The notes under the pieces: model-generated
What the model was told of the DNA's origin: nothing
The model's input: only the letters and a program-made list of their open reading frames with translations
Databases searched by the model: none
NCBI RefSeq assembly: GCF_018991925.1
Contig: NW_024722158.1
Span: 3,332,283-3,396,282 of the forward strand
Reading direction: 5' to 3'
DNA from: Homarus americanus
Taxonomy: Eukaryota > Arthropoda > Malacostraca > Decapoda > Nephropidae
Length of the DNA stretch: 64,000 nucleotides
Program-made: the position numbers and the translations under genes
Shown here: positions 11,825 to 20,996 of the stretch, one piece after another
Layout: the number at the start of each line of letters is the position of its first letter
Position numbering within the stretch: position 1 is the stretch's first letter

Positions 11825-11935
11825 TAGATGGCGTTGCTCGTGGTGCTGGGTAGGTAGATCAAGACAATAGATGGCGTGGTTCGTAGTGCTGGGTAGGTAG
11901 ATCATGACAATTGGTGGTGGGGTTCGTAACAATGT
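11825..11935. repeat. About 47-bp tandem duplication, 2.3 copies
   Basis: Two copies share AGATGGCGT, then TTCGTAGTGCTGGGTAGGTA and GATCATGACAAT, with a few substitutions. A partial third copy, TGGTGGGGTTCGTAACAAT, follows. Confidence 0.8.
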
Positions 11936-11961
11936 ATGTATGTATGTATGTACAGTATGTT

Positions 11962-12058
11962 GTCCATGTGGCGCGGTGGTAACAATCCCTGTTCACAGGC
12001 AGAGGTCCAGGTTTTGATTCCTTACTAGTCTGCGTGTTGAGATATGTGTGTGTGTGTG
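11962..12058 (+). mobile_element. tRNA-derived SINE head (degenerate)
   Basis: TGGCGCGGTGG at 11969-11979 resembles a pol III A box, and GGTTTTGATTCC at 12010-12021 resembles a B box (consensus GGTTCGANTCC) with one extra base and one change. The spacing of about 30 bases is that of a tRNA gene. The body between them (CACAGGCAGAGGTCC) is tRNA-like, but no acceptor stem or full cloverleaf is present. I therefore call a SINE remnant rather than a tRNA gene. It lies tail-to-tail with the LINE fragment that follows. Confidence 0.5.
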
Positions 12059-12670
12059 ATAATAATAATAATAATAATTAACTGTTTATTGAAAGAGCAT
12101 TTGCAGCCGGAAGGCTGAAAATATACAGTTGCATAATTTGGGAATGGGTCTCTTGATTTACAAATAATATACAAGTAACATACTGTAAGTGATACAAATA
12201 TGATATATAATGACTAGTTGGGGAGAAGGTTATACTACAGGGCATTTCAACATAGTGACAGTGCAACAGGTAAGATTGGCTGGAAGTGAACCCACTGGTT
12301 CATTACAAGTTATTGATAATTTTTACAATGGTTGGGACTGGGCTGTACTTTTAGCGACCAGTACGTGCTCGTATGGGCTGGATGCGGTTGTGGTGTCAAA
12401 CAGCAATTCGCGGACGAGGGATCTCGGGTGGTATTAGAAGCAGGTGTCGAGGATGGTGCAGAAGGTTCTCACCAAATTTGCAGATGAGGTCGTGGTGATG
12501 GTCAGAGAGAGCTGAGCGGGTCAGTGCGTTGAGCACTTCTTGATGTGTGGAGTAGGAAGGGGAGAGAATAATCCTGCATGTCCTCTTTTGCACTTTTTTT
12601 AAGTGTTTGCATCGTGTGGCATTTAGGGAGGAAGATCAGGCAGGGGAGGCATAGGTGAGCTTGGGAAGTG
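12059..12670 (-). mobile_element. 5'-truncated non-LTR retrotransposon (LINE) 3' end with RT C-terminus
   Basis: Read on the minus strand, the segment begins at a (CA)n tract near 12670 and encodes PKLTYASPA, then a stop, then SSSLNATRCKHLKKVQKRTC and RIILSPSYSTHQEVLNAL. This is the layout of the C-terminal part of Jockey/CR1-type LINE ORF2 proteins, where a conserved YA-P-W block precedes a QKRA-RII block. The TGA at 12636-12638 (minus strand) sits where the family has Trp, so it is a nonsense mutation. The coding part ends at 12396, followed by a roughly 300-base 3' UTR, an AATAAA (12085-12090 on the minus strand) and an (ATT)n tail at 12059-12080. The family is recognised from memory of such proteins; exact clade is not assigned. 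It is an inactive fragment. Confidence 0.85.
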
Positions 12671-13142
12671 TGTGTGTGTTTACAATGTGACCCTTAATTA
12701 AACAGGTACACAAATATTCAGGTGAGTTTGGGGAGATAATGTGTATCACTCCGACACACCTGTACTTGTTGTTCGTCTGTGTGTATGTAAGTTCAAGAGT
12801 TGGGAGTGGCACATTGTAAACGTCTTAGAAACACACACACACAACGTTGCCTCCTTCACTGGAGTTATCCTTGTTGATGGCGGAGGAGAACCCGTCTGGC
12901 TGCTGCCCTCTTAATTACCATCAGCTGGGCAGGTGTACAAAAACAAAACACTTTACCCTGTTATAAAACTGGGCAGGTGTACAAAAACAAAACACTTTAC
13001 CCTGTTATAAAACAAGTCCTGGTGTGTTGGGGGAGAGAGAGAGATATTCACTCAATGGCCGGCTGGGGGGTTAAAAAGTCCGATGAACACTGAAGGTCAT
13101 TCTGTCTGTCTTTTGTTTGTGTTATGGTCTGTTGAGGTTGAA

Positions 13143-13145
<3 letters not shown>
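12671..13145. other. Unique spacer with an exact 44-bp tandem duplication
   Basis: Two identical adjacent 44-base units occupy 12925-12968 and 12969-13012, each beginning CTGGGCAGGTGTACAAAAAC. The absence of any difference implies a recent duplication or an assembly duplication. A short (AC)n lies at 12830-12843. No gene seen. Confidence 0.6.

Positions 13146-13212
<67 letters not shown>
13146..13212. repeat. (TC)n microsatellite
   Basis: About 33 uninterrupted TC units, a polypurine/polypyrimidine mirror repeat. Confidence 0.97.
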
Positions 13213-13215
<3 letters not shown>

Positions 13216-13296
13216 GACAAAGGCTGGCTTCTGTCTAGAGGCTTCATTAATATATTACATTATTTTACATTTTTTATTATATGGTACTGTTCTTAT

Positions 13297-14382
13297 TATT
13301 GGTGGCACTGTTTTTGGTGTTGTTGTTTTTGGTGTTGTTGGTGGCACTGTTTTTGGTGTTGTTGGTGGCACTGTTTTTGGTGTTATTGGTGGCACTGTTT
13401 TTGGTGTTGTTGGTGGCACTGTTGTTGGTGTTGTTGGTGGCACTGTTTTTGGTGTTGTTGGTGGCACTGTTGTTGGTGTTGTTGGTGGCTGTTGTTGGTG
13501 TTGGTGGCACTGTTTTTTGGTGTTATTAATTGGCACTGTTTTTTGGTGTTGTTGGTTGCTGTTTTTTGAGTGTTATTAGTGGCACTGTTGTTGAGTGGCA
13601 CTGTTTTTTGAGAATGTTGTTGGTGGCACTGTTTTTTGGTGTTGTTGTTGTTGGTGTTAGTGGTGGCACTGTTTTGTGTTGTTAGTGGCACTGTTTTTTG
13701 AATGTTATTAATTGGCACTTCTGTTTTGAGTGTTGTTAGTTGCACACTGTTTTGGTGTTATTGATGTGGCACTATTTTGAAAAGTGTTATTAGTGGCACT
13801 GTTGTTGAGTGTTATTAGTATTTTATGTTTTTGTTATTAGTTTACTATTTTTTGGTGTTGTTAGTTTTACTGTTTTTAAAGGTATTATTGTTGCTTTTTA
13901 TTTTTGGTGTTAATGGTGGCACTGTTTTTTTTGAATATTATTAGTATTTTACTATTGTTGGTGTTATTAGTGGCACTGTTTTTTTGGTATTGTTGGTTTG
14001 CACTGTTTTTTGGTGTTGTTGGTTGCTTTTCTTTTTGGGTATTAGTACTTTTGTTGTTGGTATTTGTTAGTAGCACTGTTTTTTAGTGTTGTTGGTGGCA
14101 CTGTTTTTGGTGTTGTTGTTGTTGGTGTTATTGGTGGCACTGTTTTTGGTGTTGTTGGTGGCACTGTTTTTGGTGTTATTGGTGGCACTGTTTTTGGTGT
14201 TGTTGGTTGCACTGTTTTTGGTGTTATTGGTGGCACTGTTTTTGGTGTTATTGGTGGCACTGTTGTTGGTGTTATTGGTGGCACTGTTTTTGGTGTTGTT
14301 GGTTGCACTGTTTTTGGTGTTGTTGGTTGCACTGTTTTTGGTGTTATTGGTGGCACTGTTTTTGGTGTTATTGGTGGCATTA
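13297..14382. repeat. 24-bp minisatellite, about 45 copies
   Basis: Unit GGTGGCACTGTTTTTGGTGT plus TGTT or TATT. Two homogeneous blocks (13297-13560 and 14090-14382) flank a degenerate centre with indels and T-run length changes, which suggests older core copies and younger edges. The 24-base length is divisible by three and lacks stops in several frames. This creates long artefactual frames on both strands: hydrophobic Leu/Val/Phe-rich on plus, NSATNNTK on minus. Confidence 0.95.
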
Positions 14383-14619
14383 CAGCACATAAGGATGGTA
14401 AGGCAGCACATGTGAACGCCAATACGCTACATAAGGACGTCACCACACAGACACCACACGTCACATACACCTGCACCATCCGTATACCTGAGAGGATTGG
14501 CAGCCAGGAAAAAGGTGCAATTTGTTGTAGGTTAAGTTAGGTTAAGTGAGCATTGTGGCGAGAGGTCAAGAGCTCATTCAGCTGTGTGTAGAAAACAAAT
14601 TCCCTATATGAACTTATTA
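14383..14619. other. Short unique spacer
   Basis: Unique DNA between two arrays, with GGTTAAGTTAGGTTAAG (TTAGG-like) at 14529. No gene seen. Confidence 0.4.
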
Positions 14620-16615
14620 CAATACCATACATACTACATCCCTTTCACTACACCCACTATACTGCCATCTACACTACCTCCACTATACTGCCATCTACAC
14701 TACACTGCCATCTACACTACACCCACTGCACTACTTTCACTACACCCACTGCACTACACCCACCACACTGCCATCTACACTACACTGCCATCTACACTAC
14801 AACTCCACTGCACTACTTTCACCACACTACCTCCACCACACCCACACACCGCCATCTACACTACACCACATTCATACACTACACCCGCTGCACTACTTTC
14901 ACCACACCCACTGCACCACACCCACCACACTGCCATCTACACTACACCCACTGCACCATTTTCACTACACCACCCACTACACCCACCACACTGCCATCTA
15001 CACTACACACTCTCCACTACATCCACGGTGGCCACCTTTCACACACCCACTACACTACACTACTTTCACACACCCACCACACTACTCCCCACTACACCCA
15101 CTACATAATTAGCTCCACCACATCCACTATACTACCTTTCACTACACCCACTACACTACTTTCACTACACCCACTACACTACCCCCCACTACACCCACTC
15201 AGTACTAGGCTCCACTACACCCACTACACTACACTACTTTCACACACCCACTACACTACCCCCACTACATCCACTATACTACCTTCACTACACCCACTAC
15301 ACTACACTACTTTCATTACACCCACTCACACTACCCCCCCACTACACCCGCTATACTAGCTCCACCACAATCACCACACCACACCACTTTCACTACACCC
15401 ACACACTACCCCACCACACCCACTATACTAGCTCCACCACACCCACTACACTACACCACTTTCACTACACCCACTACACTACCCCCACTACATCCACTAT
15501 ACTACCTTCACTACACCCACTACACCCACTATACTAGCTCCACTACACCCACTACACTACACCCACTACACCCACTATACTAGCTCCACTACACCCACTA
15601 CACTACACCCACTACACCCACTATACTAGCTCCACTACATCCACTATACTACCTTCACTACACCCACTACACTACACTACTTTCACTACACCCACCACAC
15701 TACCCCCACCACACCCACCACACTACTCCCCACTACATCCACTATACTACCACCACACCCACTACACACACACACACACCCACACTACCCCCACTCACAT
15801 CCACTATACTACCTTCACTACACCCACTACACTACTACTTTCACTACACCCACTACACTACCCCCCACTACATCCACTATACTAGCTCCACTACACCCAC
15901 TACACTACACTACTTACCACACCACCACACTACCCCCACTACAATCTACCTTATAATAGCTCCACCACACCCACTATAATACCTCCACTACATCCACTAT
16001 ACTACCTTTCTCACTACAATTCCACTACACCCACTATACTAGCTCCACTACATCTCACTATACTACTTCTCCACCACATCCACTATACTACCTTCACTAC
16101 ACCCACCACACTGGCCCCTACTACATCCACTATACTAGCTCCACTACACCCTACCACACTACACTACTTTCACTACAACCACTACACTACCCCACTACAT
16201 CCACTATACTAGCTACCACTACACCCACTACACTACACTACTTTCACTACACCCACTACACTACCCCCACTACATCCACTATACTACCTTCACTACACCC
16301 ACTACACCCACTATACTAGCTCCACTACATCCACTATACTACCTCCACTACATCCACTATACTACCTTCACTACACCCACTACACTACCCCCACTACACC
16401 CACTATACTACCTCCACTACACACACTACACTACACCCACTACACCCAATACACTACGTCCAGTACACTCAATACACTACTTTCACTACACCCACTGCAC
16501 TACTTCCTCTACCCTTACTATAATACTTCCACTACCCCCACTACACCACTTCCACTACCCCCACTACACCACTTCCTCTACACCCACTACCATCTGTACT
16601 ACACTACACCCACGT
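14620..16615. repeat. 2-kb CACTACACC-type satellite
   Basis: Irregular short units CCACTACACC, CACTATACTA and CATCCACTAT, interspersed with CTTTCACTAC and TAGCTCCACT. Longer composite units of roughly 60-70 bases (for example CTACATCCACTATACTA followed by CTTCACTACACCC) recur in the second half, so higher-order structure is present. The plus strand is nearly devoid of G. The 174-codon plus frame at the start is a translation of the satellite. Confidence 0.93.
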
Positions 16616-16740
16616 GACAACACCCGTTACCGGCAGTTAGCTATGTATCCAACCTGACAGGTTTTTTTGGGTGTTATTTTTTTATTACAAGGCCAAATCT
16701 TCCAGTATGTGAGACAGTTTTTACAAACAACGTGTAGACG
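16616..16740 (+). promoter_or_regulatory. Upstream segment of the charged-repeat locus, T-rich
   Basis: This 125-base unique stretch separates the satellite from the first ATG of the charged-repeat block. It has a T-rich segment, GTTATTTTTTTATTAC (16672-16687), that could serve as a weak TATA-like element about 55 bases upstream. An in-frame TAG lies two codons before the ATG at 16741, which fixes that ATG as the first possible start. Promoter function is inference. Confidence 0.25.
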
Positions 16741-17061
16741 ATGCAGGGAATACAAAACAAATTGGTAAATAAACTCACGGACAAGTTAACACTTGACCGG
16801 AAATGGTTGGCGGACGTGGAGGCCGCCAACAAAGCCTTCAAGGAGGAGGTACTTGTGAGGTGCAGAGCTAACTATCACAGTCCGAGCAAAGACCCTTGTA
16901 CCCAAGCTGAACCTGAACTAAACAAAGGACCTGATGCGGACAAGTCTGATTTGGATGACAGTGACTCGTACAAGACTGACTCGGAGGAGATCGAAACGGA
17001 CGAAACTGAATCGTTAAACAGTAGTTCGATTGATACTGAAACGGATGGTGGATCTGAATAG
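16741..17061 (+). CDS. Hypothetical acidic protein, N-terminal segment of the charged-repeat locus
   Basis: This 106-codon frame starts at ATG 16741 (A at -3, a favourable context) with an upstream in-frame TAG two codons earlier. Residues 1-55 are ordinary-complexity sequence with a helical, mixed-charge look (LVNKLTDKLTLDRKWLADVE). From about residue 55 it becomes Ser/Asp/Glu-rich (DSDSYKTDSEEIETDETES) and then enters the 18-bp repeat, where the first TAG stops it. If translated as is, it would be a short acidic protein. More likely it is the N-terminus of a longer ancestral protein. No signal peptide or known domain is visible. Confidence 0.45.
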   Translation: MQGIQNKLVNKLTDKLTLDRKWLADVEAANKAFKEEVLVRCRANYHSPSKDPCTQAEPELNKGPDADKSDLDDSDSYKTDSEEIETDETESLNSSSIDTETDGGSE

Positions 17062-17590
17062 GACGACGGATCTTAATAGGACGACGGATCTTAATAGGAC
17101 GACGGATCTGAATAGGACGACGTATCTGAATTGGACGACGGATCTGAATAGGACGACGTATCTGAATAGGACGACGGATCTGAATAGGACGACGGATCTG
17201 AATAGGACGACGTATCTGAATTGGACGACGGATCTGAATAGGACGACGTATCTGAATAGGACGACGGATCTGAATAGGACGACGGATCTGAATAGGACGA
17301 CGGATCTGAATAGGACGACGGATCTTAATAGGACGACGGATCTTAATAGGACGACGGATCTTAATAGGACGACGGATCTGAATAGGACGACGGATCTGAA
17401 TAGGACGACGTATCTGAATAGGACGACGGATCTGAATTGGACGACGGATCTGAATAGGACGACGTATCTGAATAGGACGACGGATCTGAATAGGACGACG
17501 TATCTGAATTGGACGACGGATCTGAATCGGACGACGGATCTGAATCGGACTACGTATTTGAATCGGACGATGAATCTGAATCGGACGACG
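17050..17590 (+). repeat. 18-bp array, 30 units, with 22 in-frame TAG codons
   Basis: Unit GGATCTGAATAGGACGAC. In the register of the flanking acidic frame it reads G-S-E-stop-D-D. At the fourth codon (17059 + 18k) I count TAG in 22 units, TTG in four (17131, 17221, 17437, 17509) and TCG in the last four (17527-17581). Five units also have GAA changed to TAA (17074, 17092, 17326, 17344, 17362). The 3' edge therefore keeps serine, probably the ancestral state, and the nonsense codon has spread through the interior. Two other frames stay open across the array: plus-strand DLNRTT and minus-strand RRPIQI. Both are by-products. Confidence 0.92.
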
Positions 17591-17784
17591 GACCAAAACC
17601 TGATGACGGACCAAAATCAGACGACGAAACTGATTCGGACGACGGATCTGAATCTTTTGACTTACCTAACACAGAAGAGCTGATTTAGTTATTTCCCGGC
17701 TCAAAGCGCCGGCTACTGAGGGACAGTAGGTACTTTAAGGAGGAGGAGGAGGAAGAAGAGGAGGAGACTGATAGCGCGGAATCT

Positions 17785-18780
17785 GTGCCTGAAGAGGAGT
17801 ACTTCGAGCTCCCTCCATGGTTTGCTTACATTTGTAGTGAGGAGGAATGTGAGGATTCCGAAACAGAGCGTAAAGAGGGAGCTGAACCAAAGCTGGGTTA
17901 TACAATTTTCAATGATCGTATCTTAATCTTTGAAGATGAAAGATTAATACAGTTATTAAGACCGAAGGGCGATCGTTTTATGAAGAGAAGGCAATACTCC
18001 TCACCAAAGGACGGTCGTTTTATGAAGAGAAGGCAATATTCCTCACCAAAGGACGGTCGTTTTATGAAGAGAAGGCAATATTCCTCACCAAAGGGCGATC
18101 GTTTTATGAAGAGAAGGCAATACTCCTCACCAAAGGACGGTCGTTTTATGAAGAGAAGGCAATATTCCTCACCAAAGGACGGTCGTTTTATGAAGAGAAG
18201 GCAATATTCCTCACCAAAGGGCGATCGTTTTATGAAGAGAAGGCAATACTCCTCACCAAAGGACGGTCGTTTTATGAAGAGAAGGCAATACTCCTCACCA
18301 AAGGACGGTCGTTTTATGAAGAGAAGGCAATATTCCTCACCAAAGGACGATTGTTCTTTGAAGAGAAGACGATATTCCTCACCAAAGGACGATTGTTCTT
18401 TGAAGAGAAGACGATCTTCCTCACCAAAGGACGATTGTTCTTTGAAGAGAAGACGATCTTCCTCACCAAAGGACGATTGTTCTTTGAAGAGAAGACGATC
18501 TTCCTCACCAAAGGACGATTGTTCTTTGAAGAGAAGACGATCTTCCTCACCAAAGGACGATTGTTCTTTGAAGAGAAGACGATCTTCCTCACCAAAGGAC
18601 GGTCGTTTTATGAAGAGAAGGCGATCTTCCTCACCAAAGGACGAATCTTCTTCAGCAGGTGAACCTCAGTCTACCTCAACAGAAGGTACTTGGCCTTCCT
18701 CATCATCCTCTTCGTCTTCCTCATCAGATGGTGAACCGAGTCGATCACCTGTAAAGGAAGAGAAATATGAAGGTGAATAG
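17785..18780 (+). CDS. Middle segment of charged-repeat locus: acidic linker plus KRR-SSP repeats
   Basis: The open segment extends from just after TAG 17686-17688 to TAG 18778-18780. The listed start is a GTG, not a credible initiator; the same frame is open from 17689. It encodes an acidic part with a Glu run, an ordinary-complexity block (PPWFAYICSEEECEDSE, then YTIFNDRILIFEDERLIQLL), sixteen 14-residue basic repeats and a Ser-rich end. Basic K-R-R followed by S-S-P resembles phosphorylatable, nuclear RS/SP-type sequence, but no known domain is visible. Just after the terminal TAG the same register continues as Asp/Glu/Lys-rich sequence for about 1.4 kb, so this stop looks like a point break. 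Confidence 0.4.
   Translation: MPEEEYFELPPWFAYICSEEECEDSETERKEGAEPKLGYTIFNDRILIFEDERLIQLLRPKGDRFMKRRQYSSPKDGRFMKRRQYSSPKDGRFMKRRQYSSPKGDRFMKRRQYSSPKDGRFMKRRQYSSPKDGRFMKRRQYSSPKGDRFMKRRQYSSPKDGRFMKRRQYSSPKDGRFMKRRQYSSPKDDCSLKRRRYSSPKDDCSLKRRRSSSPKDDCSLKRRRSSSPKDDCSLKRRRSSSPKDDCSLKRRRSSSPKDDCSLKRRRSSSPKDGRFMKRRRSSSPKDESSSAGEPQSTSTEGTWPSSSSSSSSSSDGEPSRSPVKEEKYEGE
17965..18636 (+). repeat. 42-bp coding minisatellite, 16 units with higher-order triplets
   Basis: Each unit encodes 14 residues, in two types. The first nine are K-GD/DG-RFMKRRQYSSP, arranged as KGD, KDG, KDG repeated three times, which is a 126-bp higher-order unit. Then come six KDDCSLKRRR-Y/S-SSP units and one hybrid KDGRFMKRRRSSSP. 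The block order and the hybrid last unit point to unequal exchange between two unit types. All units keep the frame and carry no stop. Confidence 0.93.
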
Positions 18781-19290
18781 AAAGACAAAGATGATGAAGG
18801 CGAAGAGGGAGATGAAGACGATGAGGGAGATGAAGCGGATGATGAAGGCGAAGAGGATGATGAAGATGAAGACAAAGATGATGATGGCGATGATAAAGAT
18901 GAAGACAAAGATGATGATGACGAAGACAAAGGTGTTGTTGATGACAAAGGTGAAGACAAAGATGATGATGACGAAGACGATGATGATGACGATAAAGATG
19001 AAGACAAAGATGATGATGACGAAGACGATGATGATGACAAAGATGAAGACAAAGACGACGATGATGACAAAGATGGTGTTGATGAAGACGATGATGATGA
19101 CGAAGACGATGATGACGATGAAGACAAAGATAATGATGATGACGATAAAGATGAAGACAAAGATGATGATGATGACGATAAAGATGAAGACAAAGATGAT
19201 GATGATGACGATAAAGATGAAGACAAAGATGATGAAGTCAACGAAGACGATGATGACAAAGATGATGATGAAGAGGAAAGTCAAGACGAA
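18781..19290 (+). repeat. GATGATGAC-type acidic low-complexity coding tract
   Basis: In the register of the upstream open segment this encodes almost only Asp, Glu and Lys (EDKDDD-type) for about 170 codons without a stop. It has a loose 33-48-base periodicity around AAAGATGAAGACAAAGATGA. Polyacidic tracts occur in nucleolar and histone-binding proteins; that functional reading is only an analogy. Minus-strand Ser-rich and Ile/Val/Phe-rich frames are shadows. Confidence 0.85.
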
Positions 19291-20996
19291 GACTCTTCAG
19301 ACAGTGAGGACGAAGACTCTTCAGACAGTGAGGACGAAGACTCTTCAGAAAGTAAACACAGAAAGAAAGGGAGAAGGAAAGAGTCAGACGAAGACTCTTC
19401 AGAAAGTGAGGACGAAGACTCTTCAGACAGTGAGGACGAAGACTCTTCAGAAAGTAAACACAGAAAGAAAGGAAGAAGGAAAGAGTCAGACGAAGACTCT
19501 TCAGAAAGTGAGGACGAAGACTCTTCAGAAAGTGAGGACGAAGACTCTTCAGAAAGTAAACACAGAAAGAAAGGGAGAAGGAAAGAGTCAGACGAAGACT
19601 CTTCAGGAAGTGAGGACGAAGACTCTTCAGACAGTGAGGACGAAGACTCTTCAGAAAGTAAACACAGAAAGAAAGGAAGAAGGAAAGAGTCAGACGAAGA
19701 CTCTTCAGAAAGTGAGGACGAAGACTCTTCAGAAAGTAAACACAGAAAGAAAGGGAGAAGGAAAGAGTCAGACGAAGACTCTTCAGGAAGTGAAGACGAA
19801 GACTCTTCAGAAAGTAAACACAGAAAGAAAGGGAGAAGGAAAGAGTCAGACGAAGACTCTTCAGGAAGTGAGGACGAAGACTCTTCAGAAAGTAAACACA
19901 GAAAGAAAGGGAGAAGGAAAGAGTCAGACGAAGACTCTTCAGGAAGTGAAGACGAAGACTCTTCAGAAAGTAAACACAGAAAGAAAGGAAGAAGGAAAGA
20001 GTCAGACGAAGACTCTTCAGAAAGTGAAGACGAAGACTCTTCAGAAAGTAAACACAGAAAGAAAGGAAGAAGGAAAGAGTCAGACGAATTTCCAGAAAGT
20101 GAAGACGAAGACTCTTCAGAAAGTAAACACAGAAAGAAAGGAAGAAGGAAAGAGTCAGACGAAGACTCTTCAGGAAGTGAGGACGAAGACTCTTGGAAAG
20201 TAAACACAGAAAGAAAGGAAGAAGGAAAGAGCGACGAAGACTCTTCAGAAGTGAGGACGAAGACTCTTCAGAAAGTAAACACAGAAAGAAAGGAAGAAGG
20301 AAAGAGTCAGACGAAGACTCTTCAGAAAGTGAAGACGAAGACTCTTCAGAAAGTGAAGACGAAGACTCTTCAGAAAGTAAACACAGAAAGAAAGGAAGAA
20401 GGAAAGAGTCAGACGAAGACTCTTCAGAAAGTGAGGACGAAGACTCTTCAGAAAGTAAACACAGAAAGAAAGGGAGAAGGAAAGAGTCAGACGAAGACTC
20501 TTCAGAAAGTGAAGACGAAGACTCTTCAGAAAGTAAACACAGAAAGAAAGGAAGAAGGAAAGAGCCAGACGAAAACTCTTCAGACAGTGAGGACGAAGAC
20601 TCTTCAGAAAGTAAACACAGAAAGAAAGGAAGAAGGAAAGAGTCAGACGAAGACTCTTCAGAAAGTGAGGACGAAGACTCTTCAGAAAGTAAACACAGAA
20701 AGAAAGGAAGAAGGAAAGAGTCAGACGAAGACTCTTCAGAAAGTGAGGACGAAGACTCTTCAGAAAGTAAACACAGAAAGAAAGGGAGAAGGAAAGAGTC
20801 AGACGAAGACTCTTCAGGAAGTGAGGACGAAGACTCTTCAGAAAGTAAACACAGAAAGAAAGGGAGAAGGAAAGAGTCAGACGAAGACTCTTCAGGAAGT
20901 GAGGACGAAGACTCTTCAGAAAGTAAACACAGAAAGAAAGGGAGAAGGAAAGAGTCAGACGAAGACTCTTCAGAAAGTGAAGACGAAGACTCAAAG
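19291..20996 (+). repeat. Coding minisatellite alternating acidic SDEDSSES and basic KHRKKGRRKE blocks
   Basis: The unit encodes SESKHRKKGRRKE followed by one to three SDEDSSESE-type blocks, giving composite units of about 84, 111 or 138 bases (multiples of 27 plus a constant part). About 17 basic blocks are present. Charge alternation is strict. Small breaks: a 3-base deletion with substitutions near 20090 (in frame), a 1-base deletion near 20195, a 2-base deletion near 20232 and a 1-base deletion near 20250. Long minus-strand Ser/Leu-rich frames are shadows. Confidence 0.93.

Noticed and set aside
13255..14540. Long plus and minus frames with repeated NSATNNTK or LFLVLLVA peptides
   Set aside because: A 24-bp unit without stops is open in several frames at once, which marks a repeat artefact.
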